A stretch of 64,000 bases of DNA from Tribonema minus (lineage: Eukaryota > Sar > Xanthophyceae > Tribonematales > Tribonemataceae): contig JAFCMP010000445.1 of NCBI GenBank assembly GCA_017506865.1, forward strand, positions 868,001 through 932,000, read 5' to 3'. The notes under the pieces are model-generated. The model worked only from the letters and a program-made list of their open reading frames with translations, was not told the origin of the DNA and made no database searches. Both the position numbers and the translations under genes were made by a program. Shown here piece after piece: positions 22,601 to 31,700 of this stretch; within the stretch, counting starts at the first letter, position 1; each line of letters opens with the position of its first letter.

Positions 22601-24267
22601 CGTGTTCGTCGTGTCCTATGCGCGCTTTTGCGGTGGGCGCGCGCAACTACATGGATGCATTGCCACACACATACAGTACTGATTACATTCAATACTTTTG
22701 TGTGTTTCATGCGCATGCGGCAGTTACTATGCGTCTGGCTTTTGACGGCACCAAGGCCATCGTCCTGTCCACGCTGTTCAACGTAGGCGCGCACAACTTG
22801 ATTCATTGTCACTTACATACAGTACTGATTATATTCAGTACTCCGCTGTTCCTGCGTGAGCGGCCCAGCATGGGACCATGCAGCCCAATATGGTGTCCCA
22901 TATTTACTGATACTTCTGTTCAATACTTTGTTTTTGCATACGCCTGCGGCAGTTACTACGTGTCTGGCTTTGACGGCACCAAGGCCATTGTGCTGTCGAC
23001 GCTGTCCAGCGTGGGCGCGCACAACTTGATACATCGTCACACAAATACAATGCTCTCAAACATACAGTACTGATATTCAATGCTTTTGATTTTGTCATGC
23101 GCCTTGATACATCGTCACACAAATACAATGCTCTCAAACACACAGTACTGATTATAGTCAATACTTTTGATTTTTGTCATGCGCATGCGGCAGCTACTAC
23201 GTGTCCGGCTTCGACGGCACCAAGGCCATCGTCCTGTCGACGCTATCCAACGTGGGCGCGCACAACACCTTTGCCGGGCCCGCATATATGGCCATGGGGA
23301 TCCTCGCCTTCCTCATCGGTGAGCGCTGCTGCCGCTGCTGTGTTGAGCGTTGCAACGCTGTGCGTCGCCCCGCGTGTGCATGCATGATGCATGCATCTGT
23401 GTGCATGACTGTCATCAACCCACGTCGTTCTGACTTCCAAACTTGAAAGTTTTTGAAATGTAGTTTGAATACACTATCAGCAGCACTTTGAGAAGCAGCC
23501 CAGCTGAGCACATACTTGGGGTGCAGCGGATCGTACTTCAAGTTCAAGTGGTGCTGCCTGAGCGCTGTCGTGTGCCTTTGTTCAGTCTGCGCGATAGTCA
23601 ATGTCAAGCTTGCCATGAGAGTCAGGCACCTTGTGACAGCTTGAAGTGTCTCAACGCGCATTGACGATCACTGGAAGTGCACTCCAGCGCCGGCGTTTGC
23701 TTCTCCTGCCATGACAGGCGTGGGCTTCTGAGTCGATGCTTGCCTCATTGCCGCCATGTGGTTCCGTGCCGCTCGCGGCAATGAACGCATGCACTTTTTT
23801 CGCCACTGGCACGTGCAAACGCCCTTTCTCACCCCCTCCCGGATCCCCCCTAATTCATGAAATTGCTGCGCCCTTGCACATTCACGTTAAAGTTTGATCC
23901 CCTGCACGTTCCCGCCTCTCTGCCGCGCGCAGCCGTCGGCTTTGAAATCAACGCGCCCTTGAACATGCACTTGCATGCGTTCGCCCCATGCGCTGTGCCT
24001 CTCAGCCGCGCGCAGCCGTGGGCTTCATAGTCAAGCACCTGCTCAACTTGGCGTTCACCTCATGCGTCGCTGGCATGTAAAGCCCTTGCTCCCTCCCTCC
24101 CGGATACATGCTGTTCCACGCGATTGCTGCGCCCTTGCACATTCACGTTGAAGAAATGCGCTCTCGCCTCTCTGCCACGCGCAGCCGTGGGTTTCACGAT
24201 CAAGCATCTGCTCAATCCGCGTGGCCTCGGCGACGCGCGCTTTCTCAACATGCGGGACGTGCAGTGA
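14597..24267 (+). CDS. CDC50: CDC50/LEM3 family protein (P4-ATPase flippase beta subunit)
   Basis: Complete. Nine exons: 14597-14762, 16238-16391, 17045-17200, 18734-18976, 19707-19815, 21077-21213, 22013-22105, 23194-23318, 24185-24267. All junctions are GT-AG and phase-consistent, giving 421 aa ending at TGA. Diagnostic motifs in order: KKNRPKDSAFRQQNM and WVPILTP before the first membrane helix (VVLMFAAVAAAFIPAGVYLY, about residues 70-89); YYEVGKLLQNHRKYVKSR; NPCGLIANSMF (about 197-207); INPIEG-like VNPIEGV...HFMVWMR; MPTFRKVYGRI; a second helix around AYMAMGILAFLIG; and the tail KHLLNPRGLGDARFL. The family escorts P4-ATPases from the ER and is needed for their aminophospholipid flipping. 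A Cys-rich insertion (CPSGPCTDC) lies in the exoplasmic loop. Eight introns make the gene 9.7 kb, swollen by shadow-exon copies. Confidence 0.94.
14835..15615 (+). repeat. Five decayed tandem copies of CDC50 exon 1 with donor
   Basis: After the real exon 1 (ending 14762), intron 1 repeats the exon-1 end every 100-190 bp: about 14865-14952 (GAPSAMSSSGHNEEPPPEKK intact), 15060-15147 (EELPSENINRPK), 15238-15303, 15390-15424 and 15530-15609. Each keeps CAGGCCAAA(A)GGTGA-like sequence around the splice donor. Each unit also carries a TTAGGG-like stretch. The series grades from nearly identical to barely recognisable. Confidence 0.9.
14995..15035 (+). repeat. Interstitial telomere-like repeat inside CDC50 intron 1
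   Basis: GGTTAGGGTTAGGGTTGGGG at about 15010-15030. Related degenerate TTAGGG runs recur at about 14820-14840, 15355-15390, 15445-15460 and 15488-15510, one in or near each tandem shadow unit. Confidence 0.75.
16081..16130 (+). repeat. Shadow copy of the CDC50 exon-2 acceptor and start
   Basis: A poly-C tract, TTTTGCAG and then ACAGCGTTTTTTGGCAGCAG repeat the true acceptor and exon start at 16238 (ACAGCGCATTTCGGCAGCAG). The similarity stops after the ATGGACA codons, and the copy runs into an ACACAC stretch. Another donor-side copy of exon 2 (ACCGGATACAGTGAGTTGTT) is at about 16457-16480. Confidence 0.85.
16905..16945 (+). repeat. Shadow copy of the CDC50 exon-3 acceptor and start
   Basis: CGCCGCAG|GTATGACGGCGACGGC at about 16910-16931 duplicates the real exon-3 start at 17045 (GCTGCAG|GTACGACGGCGACGGC). 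The copy continues into unrelated sequence with no donor. Confidence 0.8.
17275..17530 (+). repeat. Three shadow copies of the CDC50 exon-3 end
   Basis: Downstream of the real exon-3 end (17200), the phrase encoding YYEVGKLLQN recurs at about 17283-17318 (nearly perfect, with donor GGTGCGG), 17401-17420 (remnant) and 17485-17523. Each unit carries TTGAAGTTTGTGGG-type sequence and a G-rich run. Confidence 0.85.
18225..18685 (+). repeat. Three shadow copies of the CDC50 exon-4 acceptor and start
   Basis: Before the real exon 4 (18734) the sequence ACAG|GAAGTAC...AAGAGCCGCAGC is found at 18225, 18436 and 18643. Copies 1 and 2 extend through TGACCGGC...GACAACTGCGA and copy 3 is short. Copy 1 lacks 2 bases in the KYVK codons, which breaks the frame. 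All copies follow poly-C/CT tracts that look like polypyrimidine tracts. None has a donor at the right place. Confidence 0.9.
19035..19180 (+). repeat. Shadow copy of the CDC50 exon-4 end
   Basis: About 130 bp matches the exon-4 3' part (GCCAACAGCAAGTTCACAG, GCGCCCGCGCCG, TTCATGTCCGAGACGGGCAT, GTAGATGAGTGAG). Small deletions break the reading frame. It follows the true exon end at 18976. Confidence 0.85.
19495..19680 (+). repeat. (CTG)n microsatellite directly before CDC50 exon 5
   Basis: About 180 bp of nearly pure CTG/GCT triplets, interrupted by TGGTGCTGGCG and CCG units. It lies in intron 4 and ends about 27 bases before exon 5 (19707). On the sense strand it could serve as an unusual pyrimidine-poor 3' intron end. 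Confidence 0.95.
19940..20620 (+). repeat. Shadow copies of the CDC50 exon-5 end
   Basis: Fragments resembling exon 5's last codons (CTGAGCAGCGCTGCCTTCAC then TGCAAG|GT) recur at about 19950-19985 (with GTGTTTATTTG after it, as in the real donor), 20270-20312, 20452-20510 and 20578-20600. They become progressively less similar. Confidence 0.75.
22224..22305 (+). repeat. Shadow copy of CDC50 exon 7 with donor
   Basis: It encodes VYGRIDTRLEPGEHVTFNVQ and then AG|GTGAGCACTG, like real exon 7 (ending 22105). The acceptor-side third of the exon is missing. The frame is open. Confidence 0.9.
22721..23180 (+). repeat. Two shadow copies of the CDC50 exon-8 start plus duplicated intron flank
   Basis: GCGGCAG|TTACTA... 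at 22724-22799 and 22953-23028 repeats the real exon-8 start at 23194. Copy 1 has an extra T that creates TGA in the GF(D) region; copy 2 is open. Both lose homology after the codons for GAHN and run into TTGAT(A/T)CATCGTCAC. That flank, with ACAGTACTGAT and ACTTTTG, is itself repeated, so the units are about 90-230 bp tandem duplications. Confidence 0.9.
23925..24062 (+). repeat. Two shadow copies of the CDC50 terminal exon start
   Basis: GCGCGCAG|CCGTCGGCTTTGAAATCA at 23933 and GCGCGCAG|CCGTGGGCTTCATAGTC at 24016 precede the real exon 9 (24185, GCGCAG|CCGTGGGTTTCACGATC). Copy 2 keeps AAGCACCTGCTCAA and then diverges. The lead-in text (GCGCCCTTGCACATTCACGTT) is duplicated too. Confidence 0.88.
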
Positions 24268-25785
24268 CGTCACGGCAGCGCTCAGCAGTGCCTGCGAAAT
24301 GCAAGATGAAGTGAACAGCAAAACACCTTCTGGTTTCACGCCTCTTGCTTGTGCTGTTGCTGTTTGCAGATCCCACTTGCTTGAATGCTGTTCCACAGCA
24401 TGAACATGGGGGGCGTGCAGTAGCGCCTAAGCAGTGCTCAGCATTGCCTGCAACATGCATGACGCCTGTTGCTCGTGCCGTCGCTGTTTGCGCATCTCGT
24501 CTGCTTCAAGGCTGCTTGCATGATTGTTGCTCGGGCTGCCGCTGGTCAGTGTCTGCGTTGTGATACTTCAGTATGGCTTTGCACAATACTCTAGACTAAA
24601 ATGTGCCTTCGAAATGGTTCTCTGTGGCAACAAGACTAGTGCATGCATCTGCACAGGCTCAGCTCCCTCGCCACAGTGCGCTGATAGCGGGTGTGTGCCA
24701 TGTAGTATATGTTCGCTGCGCGCTGCCGCTGCCGGACAGAGGTGTGCAGACCTTCGTATTGTTCATGGTCAGTCTCACAAGTACTGTTTGAGGGGGGGCA
24801 CATGGAGGAGGACGTAGGGGAGGATCCCGATATGCCATTTGGCGGCGGCGGCGTTTGAGTGGTTGTCGTTACGACACTTTCAGACGGTCATACGACATGT
24901 AGATTCCGTACAGCTAGATGCCAATCATCTGGGCTTTTTCGCGCCCTGAGCGAGAATGAATATAATTACTGTTTGGCGATGTCGTTTCTAAAGAAGTGAT
25001 TGGCGCATCGAGACACTTTCGAGGTGTTCACAAAGACACGTGTGGATTCTGGTTGCAAGTCCATGGACATCCACCATCTGGGCTTTTTTCACCCTGAGCG
25101 ATAATGAGTAAACAGTACTGCTCCATGTACACCATCTATGACAATGCAAGAGCAAAGAAGAACGAAATTCCGCACGGGAGTCGAGCAAAAAATGCCACTA
25201 TTGTTTTCTGTGTGTCATTTTGCCATGCTATGCTGCCGCAACACGCCCACACCAGGGGCGGCATGTCAGGTACATGGTGGCACAAGCGATAGACGTGGCA
25301 TGACTACGCATACATCCCTGGTGTGCTCATTGACACAGCTGTTTGCTGCCCCCACTTTGTCATATCAGGACAGCTCCAGCAGTGTCACAACGCTCAGGTG
25401 CTCCGCCGCAAGCGCCGCACTTCGGCAGGAGCAGCGGGGGGGCAGCAGCAGCAGCAGCAGCAGCGCAGATTCTACGCTGCTGCTGCGACTGTTCTGTTCT
25501 CCGGCGGCGGGCACCACTCTGACGCCGCCGCCACGTTCAGCTTCGTTTGCTGCAGCAGTGCTGCTGTGCGCACACCGTGCTTCCCCCTTGTGGCCTCGTG
25601 AATCTGACTGAAGTATTCGTGCAGCACACACAGGCAGCGCGCGACGTGTGCCGCGTGAACGACGGCTGCACCCTTGTGGCACCACTTCGCGCCCAGACCC
25701 ATTTTTTGGGGGACTTTCGCCGCCCAAGCATGTGTTCTGCTTCAGGCGCCTTTCAAGTGCTCCTGCGGATGTTGCCGCCCACAGT
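24268..25785. other. Convergent intergenic region, CDC50 and TTI2-like genes
   Basis: About 1.5 kb with both 3' UTRs. It holds a two-copy degenerate tandem of about 130-170 bp near 24875-24965 and 25005-25110 (shared CATCTGGGCTTTTT(C/T), CACCCTGAGCGA-like and ATAATGAGT). Duplicated GCTGTTTGC and TGCATG phrases are near 24350-24500. No gene was recognised. Confidence 0.5.
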
Positions 25786-28700
25786 CTACGAGCCCACTAC
25801 AGGAGCCGCCGCTGTTGCCGCCGCCGCCGCCGCAGCCACGCTGCGACACACGCCGCGTGCCGCCGCGATAGACCCGCCGATCTCCTCCAGCACAGCGTCA
25901 GCGCTCGCGCCGCTCAGCGCCACGACGAGCGCTGCCACGCGCGCAGCAGCGCTCTCCACCTCCGCCCACCCCCCCGCGTCCCCCTCACCCCCCTCCCCCT
26001 CTTCAGGGGGGGGCACGCCTTCCAAGGGTACGTCGGCGACAGGGGGGGGCGTTTGCATGCGCGCGGCGAAGGCGCGAGCGCCGACGAGGCAGCAGAGGAG
26101 GCGTGCGCGGTGCGCGCGGACGCGTGGCCAGCAGTGGATGAGCAGCCTCTGCAGCGTAGACAGCGCGGCGAGTTGGACGGGGGGGCCCCCCGGGGCCATC
26201 GCGGGCCCTATGAGGGGCAGCAGGCCCGCCAGGAGGGCGCGCAGGCGCAGGGTGAGCGCCGCCGCTGCGGTCACGGGGGGGGGGGGGGGGGTCGTGGGGG
26301 GAGGGGGGGTGAGGGGATGGAGAGGCGGGCTGGGATGCGCAGTGCGACACATTGGGGGTGGGCACGCGTGTGCTGTCAAGGCTGTCAAGCGCAACCCAGT
26401 GCGACGCGCAGAGGAGGGTCAGCAACGCGGCGGTTTGTGAGGTGACACGGCAGCTGGGCGTGACATGCTGGCAAGGCGGGTTGGGAGACGCGGTGCGCCG
26501 GGGGCGGAAGTGGTACCTCAGTACCTCATCTGCTATTGAGACTGTGTAGCAAAACTGTGTAGCAAGGCGGCGTGCGCGTTCAGAATGAGCGCTGCTGCTC
26601 TGGTCCCGGAGAAGCACGAGATGAAATCGCATTTTTCACCAACAACTCGCGCAGCAGCAGCCCGCGCATTTCGTAGGACGCGGCGGGCTGCTTGTGCATG
26701 GGCGGCGCGCGAATTGCGTGATATCAGGTCTCGACACCGCACATGGGACACAACGGCCTGTCAAACTTCAAGCTGAACCTCTAGCGCGTCGCGCACTCAC
26801 GGTGCATCAGCGCGTGCAAGCGACAGGACGTTCAGAGGCGCAGCCCAGACCCCCCATCTCTAGGCCAGAGGAGCGCTGCTGCAGAGCAAGGGGGGGTCCG
26901 CACCTCGCGTATACCTGCCGGTACAGTGCGTCTGCCGGTTGCTTTTGCTAATAATCATGAGCAATCACCAGAAATCTGTGCAGCGCTTGAAGTTTCAATA
27001 CTTCCAAATACTCAAGAAGAGGCGCCGTGTGCTCAGGTGCGGCTGACAGTGGGTTAGGGTTAGGGTTAGGGTTAGGGTTAGCCTAAGTGCACCGCGCGGT
27101 TCAGGTGCGCTCGAACTCCACACTGTCCCGCATAGGCAGTTTTCCAGCCCTCACCGTTTCAGCTTGGGTGCTTCAAGTGCATTTGCGCTGTTGTCGCGCG
27201 GCGGCGACGTGCCTGCGTCCTTAACATTGTAGAGTTTTCAGCACACACATCTACCTGTGGCAGGGCTGTCGCCGCCGCGCGATGTGCGCAGCGCGTGCAT
27301 CACCGCCGCGGCGCCGCCGACGCACGCGAGCCGCAGCGCCGCTCCGCGCATCGACGCCTGCACGTAGCAGCATCGATCAGCAAATGATCGGTTCAAGCTG
27401 CACGCAGCAATTGCGCCGCGTGTAATGCCTACTTGATAAGCCAAAGCGACGCTCCGCACATCGACAGTGCGCCGCAGCAACGATCAGCGAGCGGTCAGTA
27501 AATGATACCCGCTGCAGTGCGCTGTGCTCGATTCCTGCTTGCAAGCCGCACCGATGCCTTGCACATTCGCGTGTGCATTGCAGAGGCAGCAAGCACCATT
27601 CGGCAAGTGATCAGTTAAGTTTGTGGGGTTCGTGGTGCTCAATCCCCACTTGGCCATGGCGATGGTCCACACAGTGTGCTGCGTGGTAGTGCGGCATATA
27701 TGTATGTATATGCATATGTAGCCCGTGCTATGCAGGCCACAGCATGATCACAGCGAGCCACTCGCATGTCAATGGCGAGTGACTTGCCACAAAACCGCAA
27801 CAAGTGACTTGCGACAAAACCGCGCCGTTGCCGACGTGCAAGCAACCAACCAGCTGCACTGGAAGCAGGGGCGTTACACCTGAAGGCAGGCGCAGGCGCC
27901 GCATCGAGACAGAGCAGGCACAAATGGTGAAAGGTGATAGTGAAATGAAGTTGAAGTCTTGAACTTCAAATTGAAGTCTTGTGTGTAACTCCGTACCCAT
28001 GCACGGTATGTGAGTACGCTGCATCAAGTCAGAGACCCGCGTGTGAGCGGCGCATAAGGCAGCTACTATCAAAACGACAGCTTTGAGCGTTGTGCTCGCC
28101 AACGGCCTCATTGATCAAAGCGGGGAAGACTTGCCTGCTCCACGGCGAGTCTGACGAGCGCTGCTGCGACAGCCCCGGCCTGCGCGCACAAAACCGCAAC
28201 TGTAAGAGGTGACGCCAATCATGCACAAGTAATCATACATGCGGCAATGCACATCAGGCAATGGGACCGCGAGCGCAAACGATTGTCAGCACATGCTTTG
28301 AAGTATGTGCGGCAGACGTGTGTTGATCGGTGAGGACAGGGCGATGCGCGCTGCGCGCCCACGACCGTGCGTGGACAAATGTGTAACTTCAAGAAGTGAC
28401 GCCGGAGACGCACAGTGTGATTGTACACGCGGCAGAGGAGGCGGGACAGCGGCACCGCAAGCTGAAGAGACGCTTTACCTAGACTCTGAAGTACGCGTGT
28501 TGCTGCTTCTACCATACGTACAAAACCCACAAGTCCCGGCAACAGTCTGAAATATGCAAGCATCAGCTTCATGAAATGCGTGTGTCGAGTACCTCTGCAC
28601 CAGCCGCGCGCCCAGCACCAGCGCCGCGCTGATGACCGCGGCAGCATCTGTCATCAACGCAGTCTAGTGAGGTCTCGCCCTACCGCTCAGGTATCAGTAG

Positions 28701-31700
28701 CGCTTGGCTGTTGAGACCATTCCAACTGGGCCCAGTCTGAACTTCAAGTCTATCAATGGATCAGCATGCGCCCCCGTGCCTCGGTGGCCGTCGCGCACTG
28801 CACCAGGCGCGCCCCCAGCGCCCGACGATGTTGCGTCAAGACGTTATGACTATGATCCGAAGTACTACACATACCGTACGTATGCTGATCTGCCTCAGGC
28901 TCAAACTCAGGCTTGAAGATGACGCATGCTTTCTGTTACGTACCTCGGTGGCCGGAGCGCACTGCACCAGCCTCGCGCCAAGCACCAGCGCCAGACTGAT
29001 GACCGCAGCGTCGTCCGCCGTCTTGACGGCCTCTAGCGCCGCCTCATTTATGAGCGCCCTGTGCCAGTTGACCTCTGGCACAAGCGACAAGGTGCGGAAC
29101 AACATGACCGAAGAGCGTGTCAGTAACACGCCGCAACGCACTCAGCCACTTGCTTTAATTACAATTTAAAATTCTCAGAGGCCGGACCTCTGTGCGTGCC
29201 TGCGGGCCATACATCAATTCACAGTACAGCTGCTTGACCTGCGCTGCGCCCTACTGGCTTGGAGGCTGGTGCTGCTACGCAGCCCAGCACGTACTGTACT
29301 TCTGAATGAAGTTGCATCAGTAGCTTGTCAGTCAATGTTTCAGCCAGCTTTGACCGCGCACCACAGCCACATACATTTAGCAAGCACTCCTGGGTATGCA
29401 CGCCAGAGAAATTCGGGTGAGAGGGGGATAGCAAGTCAAATAGAATTGTGTTGTTCTGTAGAATGACTGTAGAACGACTACCCTGACACAAACGCGAGTT
29501 CAACGGGTACATCACAAGCGCAAGTTCAAGTGGCACGTCACCTGTTGGCGTGCCCCTGGCAGCGAGCAGCAGCAGCAGGTCCAGGCCGAGCGCGCGTCTG
29601 CGTGTCACCACAGTGGAAAAATTTAAGATTGTTGTTGCAATGGTGGTGTAGATCTTGAGTAATGAAAAAAATGAGCACCGTTTAGTGATGATGTAGCTAT
29701 GTGGTTTGGTGCACCATCAGCAATCTATTTGGCGGGGTACAGTACCATGAGCCGTTCAAACAGGGGGTTTTGAGCTTCAAGGCCAGCACCATGCGCGTGA
29801 CATCCGTTGAGAAAACATGACAAGGACAAGAAGATGCTGCCGCTGCTGCCGCTATGGCACGCAAGCAGAATGCCAGTGTGTTGAAGGTATTTCAGTATGC
29901 CTGCCGATTTGTGCACTGAAGGTACTTCTGCTCCAGCTTTCAGGTTAATATTGCAGACTCTACGCATACCACCCACGCTTTCCAGTGGCCAGTCACCAGC
30001 ACAATGTCGCTTCACTGGAACCCTGCCTGAAACTTCAAGGTGCACATAGGGAGGAGCAGCAAAACCGTGCTTCTGCACCTCCAAGTGCCACGCCAGCAGG
30101 CAGAGTTCATGCTACTTCATCTTCGATGTAAATGACGTGTACATACATGCAGAGCAAGAAGATATGCGAACCTCGACATCAAGATGGAACCCTGACTTCA
30201 ACTTCACCATGAATGAACTAGAGGGTGGACGTACCTCTCCATGTTCCGGCGCTGCGCCAGCACAAAGCTACCTATGCTCCTTCAACTTGAAAGTGAACTT
30301 TGGGTGCATACACAGCGAGCAGAGGAGCCGCACAACTCCACCTTCCAGTGGCGCGCCGGCGGCAGCAGCAGCGGCACCAGCGCTCAGCACATTTCCACGG
30401 CTTCATCATCATCATTGTGTAACATACAGCACGGCGCAGAGCAGCCGCACCTGTCCCCCTTCCAATGGCGCGCCAGTGCTACTTCAACCTGACTATGCTA
30501 CTTCAACTTGAAATGGAACATGGTGTGCATACAAAGCAAGCAGAGAGCCGCCCTCTCCACCTTCCTGCGGCGCGCCAGCGGCATCAGAGCAGCGACAGCG
30601 CACAGTCCTTCCTGCTTCAATTCTAACAGCAACATTGTGTGACATTACAGCGCGGTGCACAGCAGCCGCACCTGTCCACCTTAAATATGCTACTTCAACT
30701 TGAAGATGAACATTGTGATACACAGAGCACGAGCAGACAAGCCGCACCTCTCCACCTTCCAGTGGCGCGCCAGCGGCAGCAGCAGCGGCACCAGGTGGCC
30801 CATGGCTTCGCCGCCGCCACCGAGGCCGTGCGGAGCGCGCCTCACCACCGCAGCGATGAGCAGCAGGACCTGCGCCGCGGCGAATTCGGTCAGTGCATGA
30901 ATAAATGATTGCACAAATTCATGAATGAGTCATTGCTGGCCGCGCGGCGCGCGCCTCACCACCGCAGCGACGAGCAGCAGGACGTGCGCCGCAGCGATGT
31001 ATAATCGGTCAGTGCAAGAATGAATAAATTGGTTGTTCAAGGAGGGAATGACTGCTGGCCGTGAGGCGCGCGCCTCACCACCGCAGCGACGAGCAGCAGG
31101 ATTTGCGCCGCACAGAGGTAAAATCGGTTGATGAATGGTCAAATGGAATGAACGAGTGCATGAATGAACGAGGACTGCAAAGGGGTACGGCGCACGCCTC
31201 GCCCCCGCCGCGACCAGCAGCAGGACCTGCGCCACAGCAAGGTGAATTTGGACAGTGCATGAATGAGTCGAATGGACGAGGACTAGGACTGCGAGTGAGA
31301 AGGGCGCGCGCCTCACCACCGCAGCGACGAGTAGCAGGACCTGCGCCGCAGTGATGTGAATTCGGCCAGTGCATGAATGACCGATCAAGTCAGCTGACTG
31401 ACAATTCAAGCAGAGCAGTGACGGGCTGGGCGGCACGCGACTCCGCGCGATATGTCGATCGTGCAGCGCGCACCACTATTGACGCTCTGTCACGCACTCG
31501 GCGGCAACATCAAGCTTCGACAGCAACTTCAACAGCAACTCACCTCGGGGTGCCCCTCTCCGCCCGCGTCGTCGCCCCCCCCCTCCAGGAACAGGGGGCT
31601 GGCAAGGGGGCGCGGCCACCCGGTGAGCACTGCCGAGAAGTCGCGCGCAGCAGCGAGCGCGCCGCCGCCGCCGCCGCTGCCGCTGCTGCCGCGCTCTGCA

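Noticed and set aside
25547-26445. Two plus-strand frames of 265-297 codons
   Set aside because: Antisense to the last exon of the TTI2-like gene, and low complexity.
30925-31352. Regular repeats with spacers resembling a CRISPR array
   Set aside because: The repeated unit is an exon boundary of TTI2, the spacing is uneven, and the genome is eukaryotic.
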